Of a DNA stretch of 18,419 bases, positions 6,372-14,150 are shown in pieces (the stretch's first letter is position 1; each line of letters opens with the position of its first letter). Source of the DNA: Flavobacterium psychrophilum (GTDB taxonomy: Bacteria; Bacteroidota; Bacteroidia; Flavobacteriales; Flavobacteriaceae); the NCBI GenBank assembly GCA_022729635.1, contig DZAU01000030.1, positions 3,978-22,396 on the forward strand. The letters are read 5' to 3'. Below the pieces are notes generated by a model. That model had not been told where the DNA came from. It saw only the letters and a list, made by a program, of their open reading frames with translations, and searched no databases. The position numbers and the translations under genes were made by a program.

Positions 6372-7888
6372 TTTCTAAATAATTTACTCAAAACCCCAAA
6401 AGCACCACGAATAAAAGTGGCACTCGTCAAAACTTTTATAACTGATTTTGTAACTGTTCCGGTTGTGTCTCCGGACTGTTTTTCTTCTTTTTCGGTTGCT
6501 TTTTCCTCTTCTTGTTTTGCGACTTCTTGTTCTGCAACTGCAATTTTCTTGTTCAACATTTCATAAGCACTTTCTCTATCAATAAGTTCAGAATATTTCC
6601 TGACCAATTTTGATTTGGCGTTGATTTCCTGAATTTCGCTTTCGGTTAAAACGTCCATTCTGCTTGCTGGAGCTCGCATCATTGTAGCTGCAAGTGGTGT
6701 TGGGATTCCTTTTTCATTCAAGGCAGTGACCAATGCTTCTCCAATTCCAAGACTGGTCAGCAATTCATCAGTTTTGTAAAAATCAGAAGTTGGATAATTA
6801 TCGGCAGTTTGCTTGATGGCTTGTCTGTCATTGGCAGTAAATGCTCTCAAAGCATGTTGGATTTTCAACCCTAATTGTGCCAAAACACCACTCGGAACAT
6901 CCATCGGATTTTGGGTTATAAAGTAAACACCAATGCCTTTGGAACGAATCAGTTTTACGATTGTTTCTATTTGTTCCAATAAGATTTTGCTGGCTTCTTT
7001 GAAAATCAAATGTGCTTCGTCAATAAAAATTACCAGTTCGGGCTGGTCTGAATCTCCTTTTTCCGGCATTTGATTGTAAATTTCTGCCAATAAACTCAAC
7101 ATAAAAGTCGAAAACAATTTGGGTTTATCCTGAATATCTGTCAAACGAATAATGTTGACGTAGCCTTTTCCGTTTTCGTCAAAACGCATTAAATCATTGA
7201 TGTCAAATGACATTTCTCCAAAAAATAAATCAGCACCTTGTTGTTCGAGTTCAATTATTTTTCTAAGAATTGTTCCTGTTGTCGAGGTCGAAATCTTGCC
7301 ATAACTTTCTTCGATTTCGGCTTTTCCTTCTTCGGTAATGAAATTGATTACTTTTTTAATGTCTTTTAAATCTAAAAGAGGCATTTTGTTGTCATCACAA
7401 TATTTGAATATTACTGAAACGACTCCAGCCTGTGTATCGTTCAAATCAAGAATTCTTGAAAATAATACGGGTCCAAACTCCGAAACGGTTGAACGAAGGC
7501 GAACGCCACTTTGTTCAGACAAAGACATTAATTCTACCGGAAAACTTGCTATTTTGTAGGGAATATTTATTTTGGAATGGCGTTCAGTGATAAAGGTTTT
7601 TTCTTCGCCTTCTTTTGCAATACCACTAAAGTCTCCTTTGATATCCATCATTAATACAGGAATTCCAAAAGAGGATAATTGTTCCGAAAGGACTTGAATG
7701 GTTTTGGTTTTTCCGGTTCCGGTTGCTCCGGCGATTAAACCGTGGCGATTGAGAGTTTTTAAAGGAACTTTCACGAAAACATCTGCTAATGCTTCGCCGT
7801 CAAGCATAGCGCCACCAAGGATTAAGCTCTCTCCTTTTGAGAGATACCCGTTATTTATATTTTGAATAAAGTCTTCTTTTTTGTTCAT
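6368..7888 (-). CDS. HerA/YjgR-type ATPase (DUF853, helicase HerA-like C-terminal family)
   Basis: A 506-residue P-loop ATPase of the HerA-FtsK superfamily. Walker A is GATGTGKT at 54-61. Walker B is VIFIDEAH, with Asp290 and Glu291. TQNPMDVPSGVLAQLGLKIQHALRAFT follows as sensor and arginine region, as in E. coli YjgR (DUF853). Family members look like DNA translocases, but their role is undefined. The C-terminus has a charged, predicted coiled-coil part (residues 440-475) rich in Glu and Lys, then a hydrophobic, basic tail ending FGVLSKLFRK. No nuclease gene (such as NurA) is adjacent, so it is unlikely to be an archaeal-type HerA resection pair. It starts at an ATG 374 bases from the divergent exbB and overlaps the next gene by four bases. 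Confidence 0.9.
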   Translation of the reverse strand: MNKKEDFIQNINNGYLSKGESLILGGAMLDGEALADVFVKVPLKTLNRHGLIAGATGTGKTKTIQVLSEQLSSFGIPVLMMDIKGDFSGIAKEGEEKTFITERHSKINIPYKIASFPVELMSLSEQSGVRLRSTVSEFGPVLFSRILDLNDTQAGVVSVIFKYCDDNKMPLLDLKDIKKVINFITEEGKAEIEESYGKISTSTTGTILRKIIELEQQGADLFFGEMSFDINDLMRFDENGKGYVNIIRLTDIQDKPKLFSTFMLSLLAEIYNQMPEKGDSDQPELVIFIDEAHLIFKEASKILLEQIETIVKLIRSKGIGVYFITQNPMDVPSGVLAQLGLKIQHALRAFTANDRQAIKQTADNYPTSDFYKTDELLTSLGIGEALVTALNEKGIPTPLAATMMRAPASRMDVLTESEIQEINAKSKLVRKYSELIDRESAYEMLNKKIAVAEQEVAKQEEEKATEKEEKQSGDTTGTVTKSVIKVLTSATFIRGAFGVLSKLFRK

Positions 7889-8262
7889 AATGGAGTTGAA
7901 TTAAAATGGTATGCAAGATATTGTTTTTTTTACATTTTTTAGCTATAAAATTTTTGATAATATATAATGTTTTCGAATGAGATTAACCAAAATATATAAT
8001 TGTAAATGTTTTTTCAAAAAAGCGTTTAAATAGTAATCAAATAAGTCAAAAAAATCATTATTTTTATTGAAAAATAGGGGATTTAATGATAGTTTTTAAA
8101 TTTAATTCAAAGAAAAAAAAACAACTTTTTTGGAGTAAAGTTAAAATAATTGGAATAATAGCAAAAAAAGTTTTTTTATTTGAACTAAAAATATAAATTT
8201 GCCCTTCGACAAAGTTTATTATAACAAAAAATAAATTATTAAAACTATTAAAATTAAAGAAA
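7889..8262. other. AT-rich divergent intergenic region without a gene
   Basis: These 374 bases separate the divergent herA-like and exbB genes. They are very AT-rich with many A- and T-runs. Apart from the exbB -7 box at 8194-8201 I see no ORF with coding character, hairpin or RNA gene. It is the only long gap in the window without a dispersed repeat. Confidence 0.7.
8194..8201 (+). promoter_or_regulatory. Candidate -7 promoter box for the Ton operon
   Basis: TAAATTTG matches TAnnTTTG exactly and lies 61 bases before the exbB ATG. A TTTG at 8179-8182 is only 11 bases upstream, too close for a standard -33 box. Activation by a regulator or a non-canonical -33 is possible. No Fur-like 19-bp palindrome was recognised. 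Confidence 0.5.
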
Positions 8263-9081
8263 ATGGCAAACGTTAAAAAAGAAAGTGGTTCAGGATTAGG
8301 AGGAATGATTTCAGGGATTATCATTGTAGCCTGTATTTTTACAGGATGGTTAATCTGGACATTTATTATGGGTGATGGAGTGAATTTTGAAGGTGGTGTA
8401 AATACGGGTCATCCGCTACCAGGAAATTATTTGGCAATGGTTTACAAAGGAGGTCCAATTGTACCTGTTTTGATGGGATTGCTTTTGATGGTAATTGTTT
8501 TTTCTTTCGAGCGTTATGCTGTAATTTCTAAAGCTGCCGGTAAATCAAGCCTAGACAAATTTATGGCTGATGTTCAAAAAAGCATCAAATCAGGAGATAT
8601 TGACGGAGCTATTGTGGCTTGTGACAAACAAAAAGGTTCAGTTGCAAATGCTATCCGTTCGGCCTTAGTTAAATACCAAGACGTGAAAAAAGAAGGTATT
8701 GACAGCGAAACTGCAGCAGAAACTATCCACAAAGAAATTGAAGAAGCTACTTCACTTGAAATGCCAATGTTAGAAAAACACATGACTATTCTTTCTACAT
8801 TAGTTTCTTTAGGAACTCTTGCCGGATTATTAGGAACAGTAACCGGTATGATTAAAGCGTTTGGTGCTTTGGCAAGTTCAGGAACTCCAGACCAAGCGAT
8901 GCTTGCAAACGGTATTTCTGAAGCACTTATCAATACTGCAACAGGTATTTCTACGTCTGCTTTGGCAATTGTTGTTTACAACTTGTTTACTTCAAAAATT
9001 GATACATTGACTTATTCTATCGATGAGGCAGGTAATACAATCGTGAATACTTACAGACACTACAGAGGTACACAAAAATAA
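8263..9081 (+). CDS. exbB: ExbB-type proton channel (MotA/TolQ/ExbB family)
   Basis: ExbB forms the pentameric inner-membrane stator that, with ExbD, uses the proton gradient to drive TonB. The protein has 272 residues. Membrane segments are predicted at about 14-37, 64-87, 175-202 and 218-243. The family core is clear: FSFERY at 80-85, a cytoplasmic helical loop, then LSTLVSLGTLAGLLGTVTGM (178-197) and ISEALINTATGISTSALAIV. The extra N-terminal membrane segment and the GVNFEGGVNTGHPLPGNYLAMVY linker are common in Bacteroidota ExbB. It is the first gene of a seven-gene co-directional cluster, 72 bases before the first exbD. That gap contains only a small TATAC-TTA-GTATA stem at 9110-9122. Confidence 0.95.
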   Translation: MANVKKESGSGLGGMISGIIIVACIFTGWLIWTFIMGDGVNFEGGVNTGHPLPGNYLAMVYKGGPIVPVLMGLLLMVIVFSFERYAVISKAAGKSSLDKFMADVQKSIKSGDIDGAIVACDKQKGSVANAIRSALVKYQDVKKEGIDSETAAETIHKEIEEATSLEMPMLEKHMTILSTLVSLGTLAGLLGTVTGMIKAFGALASSGTPDQAMLANGISEALINTATGISTSALAIVVYNLFTSKIDTLTYSIDEAGNTIVNTYRHYRGTQK

Positions 9082-9153
9082 TTAATAATAATTTTTAAGA
9101 GTATTGCGTTATACTTAGTATAGGCTTTTCTTATAAATTTAAATAGATATTTA

Positions 9154-9762
9154 ATGGCTGTAAAAACGCAAAAAAAAGCGACGTCTATTGATATGACGGC
9201 TATGTGTGATGTGGCATTCCTTTTGCTTACTTTTTTTATTTTGACCGCCACGGCCAAAATACCAGAAGCACTGCCTGTGGATACACCACAATCCACTGTA
9301 CAAACGAAGTTGCCAGAAACAGATTTGGCTACCTTAACAATAGGTAAAGGAAAAGTGTTTTTTGATTTGAAAGGCAAAGAAGTTCGTAAAAAAACTCTCG
9401 AACTGATGGGCCAAAAATATGGGGTTGAATTTACTGAAGATGAAAAATCAAAATTTTCATTGATGGAAGGCATTGGAGTTCCAATTCAAAATTTGAAACA
9501 ACTAATTGCTATGAAAACTGCCGAAAGAAGCAAAGCAGGTCAGCCAGGAGTTCCTAAAGATTCGCTTGATAATCAATTGGCAGAATGGGTTCAAAATGCC
9601 CGAATTGCAAACATCGAATTGAATGATAAAGAATTACAAATAGCCATAAAAGGAGATGCAAAAGAGGAATATCCATCTATTCGAAAAGTAATGGATATTT
9701 TACAAGACCAAAAAATCAATAGTTTTAGCTTGGTTACTGGTCTAAGAGGAAAGAATTTTTAA
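9154..9762 (+). CDS. exbD: ExbD-type biopolymer transporter, first copy
   Basis: ExbD supplies the proton-carrying membrane helix within the ExbB pentamer and a periplasmic domain that contacts TonB. The protein has 202 residues with a short cytoplasmic N-terminus and a single membrane helix at about 12-33, SIDMTAMCDVAFLLLTFFIL. Asp19 is the conserved protonatable residue, equivalent to Asp25 of E. coli ExbD. The preceding residue is Cys, where the second copy has Val. The periplasmic part is longer than in E. coli ExbD, with an inserted helical segment (FSLMEGIGVPIQNLKQLIAM to about residue 150). The end, YPSIRKVMDILQDQKINSFSLVTGL, is the usual ExbD terminal fold. It is followed after 18 bases by a second, divergent exbD. 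Confidence 0.93.
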   Translation: MAVKTQKKATSIDMTAMCDVAFLLLTFFILTATAKIPEALPVDTPQSTVQTKLPETDLATLTIGKGKVFFDLKGKEVRKKTLELMGQKYGVEFTEDEKSKFSLMEGIGVPIQNLKQLIAMKTAERSKAGQPGVPKDSLDNQLAEWVQNARIANIELNDKELQIAIKGDAKEEYPSIRKVMDILQDQKINSFSLVTGLRGKNF

Positions 9763-9780
9763 TTTAAAAAACACACTAAA

Positions 9781-10341
9781 ATGGCTGAATTAAATACAGG
9801 CGACGGTGGTGGCGGTAAAGACAAAAAAGTAAGAAGTAAAAAACAAAACTCCAAAGTAGATTTAACCGCAATGGTAGATTTGGCCTTCTTATTGATTACT
9901 TTCTTTATGCTTACTACTACCTTGTCTAAACCACAATCAATGAATTTGGGGTTGCCAGATAAACAAGATGATCCTTCTGAAAAGCCAATCAAAGTAGATG
10001 AAAATCGTACAATGACAATATTATTAGGAGCAGATAATAAATTAGTCCGTTATGTTGGGTTGTTAGCAACTCCTGTTGCTGGAGGAGCTCCTAAAGATTT
10101 TACTTATGGTAAGGAAGGTATTCGTAAAGAATTAATATCTAGAAAAGCTTCGGTTTTAGAATATTCTACTGCAAAAGGAAAACCGAAAAACGGAATGATT
10201 GTAATTATCAAACCCAGCAAAAAATCGAATTATCGCAATTTAGTTGATATCTTAGACGAAATGGCGATTGTTGACGTGCCTACTTATGCGATTGTAAATG
10301 AATTTACACCTGAAGAAGCAAAATTGTTAGAAGGAAAATAA
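9781..10341 (+). CDS. exbD: ExbD-type biopolymer transporter, second copy
   Basis: This 186-residue ExbD has a Gly-rich, basic N-terminus (TGDGGGGKDKKVRSKKQNSK). Its membrane helix, KVDLTAMVDLAFLLITFFML at about 25-46, contains the conserved Asp33. The periplasmic domain includes NRTMTILLGADNKLVRYVG, MIVIIKPSKKSNYRNLVDILDEMAIVDVPTYAIVNEF and a charged end. It shares the helix with the first copy but differs elsewhere, including lack of the helical insert, so the two are old paralogues. Pairs of distinct ExbD proteins are usual in Bacteroidota Ton systems and suggest a heteromeric ExbD dimer in one motor. tonB starts 41 bases downstream. Confidence 0.93.
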   Translation: MAELNTGDGGGGKDKKVRSKKQNSKVDLTAMVDLAFLLITFFMLTTTLSKPQSMNLGLPDKQDDPSEKPIKVDENRTMTILLGADNKLVRYVGLLATPVAGGAPKDFTYGKEGIRKELISRKASVLEYSTAKGKPKNGMIVIIKPSKKSNYRNLVDILDEMAIVDVPTYAIVNEFTPEEAKLLEGK

Positions 10342-10382
10342 GAAGTAATCTTAATAACCCAATAACCTAATAATTAAGAAAT

Positions 10383-11174
10383 ATGAAATTAGATTTATTA
10401 AAAAATCAATGGCTTGAAATTGTTTTCGAAGGACGTAATAAAAATTACGGTGCTTATGATTTAAGAAAGTCAATTACAAAGAACACTTTCAAAGCATTTG
10501 CCATAGGTTCTATACTTTTTGTTGTTTTAGTGAGCATACCCACTATTATGAGGATGATTCCGGACAGACAAGAAGAAACAACCTTAGATCAAAAGATTAC
10601 TGCGGTAAAGTTGCCTCCTAAAAAGGAGAAACCAAAAGAAAATCTTCCACCACCACCACCACCACCACCAAAAGTGGATCAGGTGAAATTTGTGAAACCG
10701 GTAGTTGCAAAGGCTGATGAAGTTGTAGAAGAAATAGCCGTTGTAAAAGACCTTAAAGACAAAAACATTGGTAAAGAAACCATAAAAGGTGATCCGGATG
10801 CCGAATTGACTGTTGAGCCTGTGGGAACTGGAGTTGCAGCGGTTGTTGAAGAGGATAATACGGTTTACAACACAGCAGGAATCGAGGTTAAACCTGATTT
10901 CCCTGGTGGAATGCAGAAGTTTTATGATTTTATTGGTAAAAACTATCAAACACCTGAAGAAGAAGGTCTTAAAGGAAAAGTATATGTGTCTTTTGTAGTT
11001 GAAAAAGACGGTTCACTAACCGACATCAAAGTGCTTAGAGATATTGGATATGGAACTGGAAAAGAAGCTGAACGCGTATTGAGAAAATGTCCAAAATGGA
11101 CTCCTGGTGAACAAAACGGAAAAAAAGTAAGATGTACTTATAGTTTACCAATAAGTATCGTATCGGAGGAATAA
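10383..11174 (+). CDS. tonB: TonB energy-transducing protein
   Basis: TonB carries force from ExbB-ExbD in the inner membrane to outer-membrane receptors. The 263-residue protein opens with a cytoplasmic segment typical of Bacteroidota TonB (NQWLEIVFEGRNKNYGAYDLRKS, residues 8-30), then one membrane helix at 36-56. A Lys/Pro/Glu linker includes eight consecutive prolines at residues 89-96. The C-terminal domain spans about 159-263, with FPGGM, GKVYVSFVVEKDGSL, DIGYGTGKEA and KCPKWTPGEQNGKKV, the TonB_C fold. It is co-directional with both exbD genes, and its stop codon overlaps the next start (TAATG). A second gene at 15021 carries a near-copy of this C-terminal domain. Confidence 0.96.
   Translation: MKLDLLKNQWLEIVFEGRNKNYGAYDLRKSITKNTFKAFAIGSILFVVLVSIPTIMRMIPDRQEETTLDQKITAVKLPPKKEKPKENLPPPPPPPPKVDQVKFVKPVVAKADEVVEEIAVVKDLKDKNIGKETIKGDPDAELTVEPVGTGVAAVVEEDNTVYNTAGIEVKPDFPGGMQKFYDFIGKNYQTPEEEGLKGKVYVSFVVEKDGSLTDIKVLRDIGYGTGKEAERVLRKCPKWTPGEQNGKKVRCTYSLPISIVSEE
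10647..10670 (+). repeat. (CCA)8 trinucleotide repeat in tonB
   Basis: Eight uninterrupted CCA codons encode eight prolines in the TonB linker. Because all eight use the same codon, slippage could add or remove prolines without a frameshift, changing linker reach across the periplasm. Confidence 0.9.
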
Positions 11175-11419
11175 TGCTAAAAAAAACATTTAATAGTTAC
11201 AAAGAGAAATCGCCTAAAGAGCGATTTCTTTTTATTATGGGAATTTTGTTTTTTTCCTTATATTTGTTTATGGGTCTTGCGGTTATTTTTTGGAGCACTA
11301 TTTTTTCTAAAAAATTTCCAATAGAAATGGCATCAAATTATAGAATTGCACTTGGTGTCGTTCTAATAGTGTATTCATTCTTGAGATTTAACCGGTTTAT
11401 GAATTCTAATAATGATTAG
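11174..11419 (+). CDS. Small two-helix membrane protein of unknown function in the Ton operon
   Basis: This 81-residue protein has a Lys-rich N-terminus (MLKKTFNSYKEKSPKERF). Two hydrophobic helices follow, at about 19-42 (LFIMGILFFSLYLFMGLAVIF) and 55-70 (YRIALGVVLIVYSFL), with a polar Asn-rich tail. It should sit in the inner membrane as a hairpin with both ends in the cytoplasm. Its ATG shares one base with the tonB stop codon and its own stop is two bases before the next start, so it is tightly coupled to both. I recognise no family; position suggests a Ton-motor accessory, which is inference. Confidence 0.8.
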   Translation: MLKKTFNSYKEKSPKERFLFIMGILFFSLYLFMGLAVIFWSTIFSKKFPIEMASNYRIALGVVLIVYSFLRFNRFMNSNND

Positions 11420-11421
11420 TC

Positions 11422-12342
11422 ATGCTTAAAATCAGAAATGTTTTCGTTCTTCTTTTTGTAGGATTCTTATTTGTGATGTGTAATCAAAATGAAAAGAAGA
11501 GTACAACTAAAGAATCCATTTTGAAAGGCTCAGTAACCATTTTGGTTGATGAAACTCTGACACCCATTATTGAAGATCAAGTGGCTGTGTTTGAAAGCAA
11601 CTATGAGGCTAAAATTAAAATTGTTTCGAAGTCAGAAGCCGAAACAGTAATTTCTTTGTTTAACGAAAAGTCAGCTATTGCTGTTTTGACAAGAAATTTA
11701 ACCACAGAGGAAAATAAAATCTTCGAACAAAAAAAAATTACCCCAAAAATCACTAAATTTGCCACAGACGCTATTGCTTTAATTTCAAATAAAAGTACTA
11801 AAGACACTTTAATTGAGTTAAGAAGTATAATTGAATTTATGCAAGGAAAGCCAAATCCAAATATTAAGGGCTTGGTTTTTGACAATCCTAATTCTAGTAC
11901 TGTGCGTTATATGAATGAACTGGCAGGAATAAAATCAATTCCTGAAAAGGGAGTTTATTCCTTTAAAACAAACAATGAAGTAATTCAATTTGTTGCTAAA
12001 AACGATGGAATGATAGGCGTCGTAGGAGTAAATTGGTTGTCTCAACCAATGCCTGAAATGCAGGAATATATAGATAAAGTAAACATCTTAAGTGTAAAAA
12101 GTCTTACAGATGCTAATTTTTATCCACCAAGTCAAAACAACATAGCCGAAGGTAAATATCCTTTGGCACGTGATTTGTATATCGTCAACGGACAAGGATA
12201 TTCTGGTTTAGGAATGGGTTTTGCTTCATTTGTGGCTGGAGATATAGGGCAAAGAATAATTTTAAAATCAGGATTATTGCCAGTAAGGATTCCGGGTCGA
12301 AAAATAAATGTTAGAAATGAAATAATTAATGAAAAGAAATAA
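11422..12342 (+). CDS. PstS-like periplasmic-binding-fold lipoprotein in the Ton operon
   Basis: This 306-residue protein has a lipoprotein signal ending in VMC with Cys20, so it is anchored in the envelope. The rest resembles the PstS/PBP-like class II binding fold: GSVTILVDETLTPIIEDQVAVF at 36-57, IAVLTRNLTTEE, then FDNPNSSTVRYMNE from 153, IGVVGVNWLSQP, and YPLARDLYIVNGQGYSGLGMGFASFV. The NPNSSTVRY stretch lies where PstS proteins bind phosphate, but other PBP members bind molybdate or other ligands. No ABC permease or ATPase gene is near, so it is not a normal ABC transporter component. It is two bases after the small membrane protein gene and ten before the TPR gene. It may bind a Ton-imported ligand or play a structural role. 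Confidence 0.8.
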   Translation: MLKIRNVFVLLFVGFLFVMCNQNEKKSTTKESILKGSVTILVDETLTPIIEDQVAVFESNYEAKIKIVSKSEAETVISLFNEKSAIAVLTRNLTTEENKIFEQKKITPKITKFATDAIALISNKSTKDTLIELRSIIEFMQGKPNPNIKGLVFDNPNSSTVRYMNELAGIKSIPEKGVYSFKTNNEVIQFVAKNDGMIGVVGVNWLSQPMPEMQEYIDKVNILSVKSLTDANFYPPSQNNIAEGKYPLARDLYIVNGQGYSGLGMGFASFVAGDIGQRIILKSGLLPVRIPGRKINVRNEIINEKK

Positions 12343-12352
12343 AGTATTATCG

Positions 12353-14020
12353 ATGAACAAATTTAAGATTTTTAGTATATCTTTTTTAGCTTCAGTTACA
12401 ATTGGCTTTGCCCAAGATCTTAACCAAGCAAAAAAAGCAGTTGATGCAGAACAATATGAAAAAGCAAAATCGACTTTAAAGGCTGTTTTGCAAACTAGTC
12501 CAATAAACGGAAGAGCTAATTTTTTATTAGGGAATATCTATCTGATACAGACCGAAACAGATTCTGCAAAAATTGCGTATCAAAAAGGATTGGCAGGAGT
12601 TGATGGTGCCAGATTAAATTTCATTGGTTTAGGTACCATAGATTTAGATAATGGAAACAACTCTGCTGCCGAAGCAAATTTTGCATTAGCTTTAAAAGAC
12701 ACCAAAAAGAAAGATGTTGAGGAATTAATAGCCATAGGAAGAGCTTATACATATTCTACAAAACCTAATTATAAGAAAGCGATTGAATATTTAAACAAAG
12801 CTAAACTTATAAATCCAAATGATGCCATGGTGCAATTGGCTCTTGGAGATGCTTATTATGGAGATAAAAATCAAAACGAAGCTTATGCCGCTTATAGAAA
12901 TGCGTTTCAATTTGACCCTTCTTTGTTAAGAGCAAAGATGCAATTAGGAGTTCTGTTAAAAGGAGCAAAATCGTATGATGAGGCTATAAAATCTTTTAAT
13001 GAAGTAATTGCTTTAAACCCAAATTACGGTCCGGTTTATAGAGAATTAGCCGAGACTTACTACAAATGGGGAAGAAACAAGCCTTCAAAATCAACAGAGT
13101 ATATGCAAACCGCTCTTAAATATTATGAAAAATATATTAGTCTTACTGACGAATCTCTGCATTCCAGAATGAGAAAAGCAGACTTTCTGGTTCTTGTAAA
13201 GGATTACAAAGCCCTTGAAGCCGAAGCCAACAAAATGATTGAAATGGATAAGGTAAACCCTAGAATCTTTCGCTATTTAGGTTATTCAGCTTACGAAAAC
13301 GGCAATGCTGACCTTGCAATCAAATCATTAGAAAGCTACATAGCAAATCCTGTAAATAAAGTTATTGCTAAAGATTATTTGTATTTAGGAACTGCAAAAT
13401 TCAAAAAAGGATTGAGTGCCGATGGATTATCAATAGATGCTAATTTATACAATTCAGGTTTGTCTGACATCCAAAAAGCGATAGAAATTGAGCCTTTAAT
13501 TATTGAAGATTTAAATGAAGTTGGTAAAAAATTATTTGGTCTAAAATTATATAAAGAAGCTATTTCTGTATTCGAATTTGGGACAAGAAACCCTGAAGAT
13601 AAAAATTATATTGAGGATAATATTTATTACGGCTTGTCTATTTATTATGCTAACAATAAAAAAGACGTAACCCCTGATCCAGTTGCTCTACAAAAAGCCG
13701 ATGCAGCATTTGGAAATGTAATAGCAGCTTCGCCAACCTACCAAGATGCCTATCTTTATAGAGGAAGAACGAATAGTTTGATGGGGAATGATGAAATGAC
13801 GATTAAGTACTATGAAGAATATGTTGCAAAAGTATCTGAAAAAGGTGCTGAAGAAATGGCAAAACCTACTACGACCAAAAAAATCATAGAATCTTACAAT
13901 ACCATCGCCGCTAGCTTTGCTAATACAGATAAAGCAAAAGCAATAGAATATTTTAACAAAACCCTTGTTATAGATCCGGCAAATGCTTACGCATTAGATT
14001 CAATTAAGAAATTAAAATAA
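12353..14020 (+). CDS. Secreted tetratricopeptide repeat protein
   Basis: A 555-residue protein composed of TPR helices after a signal peptide (MNKFKIFSISFLASVTIGFA|Q). TPR units are easy to see, for example AKKAVDAEQYEKAKSTLKAV, AIEYLNKAKLINPNDAMVQL, AIKSFNEVIALNPNYGPVYR, ALKYYEKYISL, and a final AIEYFNKTLVIDPANAYAL. The ATG at 12353 is preferred because the signal peptide starts there. An in-frame ATG at 12329 would overlap the previous gene and add eight residues before the signal. As TPRs are protein-binding scaffolds, it probably works in the periplasm with Ton components or receptors; the partner is unknown. It is the last gene of the cluster, followed by a strong terminator. Confidence 0.88.
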   Translation: MNKFKIFSISFLASVTIGFAQDLNQAKKAVDAEQYEKAKSTLKAVLQTSPINGRANFLLGNIYLIQTETDSAKIAYQKGLAGVDGARLNFIGLGTIDLDNGNNSAAEANFALALKDTKKKDVEELIAIGRAYTYSTKPNYKKAIEYLNKAKLINPNDAMVQLALGDAYYGDKNQNEAYAAYRNAFQFDPSLLRAKMQLGVLLKGAKSYDEAIKSFNEVIALNPNYGPVYRELAETYYKWGRNKPSKSTEYMQTALKYYEKYISLTDESLHSRMRKADFLVLVKDYKALEAEANKMIEMDKVNPRIFRYLGYSAYENGNADLAIKSLESYIANPVNKVIAKDYLYLGTAKFKKGLSADGLSIDANLYNSGLSDIQKAIEIEPLIIEDLNEVGKKLFGLKLYKEAISVFEFGTRNPEDKNYIEDNIYYGLSIYYANNKKDVTPDPVALQKADAAFGNVIAASPTYQDAYLYRGRTNSLMGNDEMTIKYYEEYVAKVSEKGAEEMAKPTTTKKIIESYNTIAASFANTDKAKAIEYFNKTLVIDPANAYALDSIKKLK

Positions 14021-14041
14021 TAATTCTATAAAGATTACACC

Positions 14042-14075
14042 AAGCCGATAGTTTCACAAAACTATCGGCTTTTTT
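14042..14075 (+). terminator. Intrinsic terminator of the Ton operon
   Basis: aagccgatagttt (14042-14054) pairs perfectly with aaactatcggctt (14059-14071) around CACA, followed by a T-run to 14075. It is a 13-bp stem, 22 bases after the TPR stop codon. Confidence 0.93.
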
Positions 14076-14085
14076 ATATGCTTAA

Positions 14086-14131
14086 GTCATTGCGAGACTG
14101 AATTTTTTACAAAAAAGCAATATGAAATGAC
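14086..14131. repeat. Degenerate GTCATTGCGAG...GCAATATGAAATGAC repeat
   Basis: GTCATTGCGAG at 14086-14096 and GCAATATGAAATGAC at 14117-14131 form inverted ends (GTCATT/AATGAC and ATTGC/GCAAT) around an A/T-rich centre. It is a degraded member of the family at 5709-5746. Confidence 0.5.
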
Positions 14132-14150
14132 GTATTATTTTAGAAGCACT

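Noticed and set aside
6368..7888. HerA-NurA-type DNA end resection or defence system
   Set aside because: The protein matches the YjgR/DUF853 branch. The partner gene encodes a SnoaL-like lipoprotein, not a nuclease.
8064..8324. 86-residue minus-strand frame before and into exbB
   Set aside because: It is Phe/Asn/Ile-rich from AT-rich DNA, overlaps the exbB start and contains the exbB promoter box.
10584..10949. Minus-strand frame with a run of eight tryptophans
   Set aside because: It is the complement of the (CCA)8 proline tract in tonB and has no coding character.
12329..12352. Upstream ATG of the TPR gene at 12329
   Set aside because: It overlaps the preceding gene and puts eight polar residues before a signal peptide that starts properly at the ATG at 12353.
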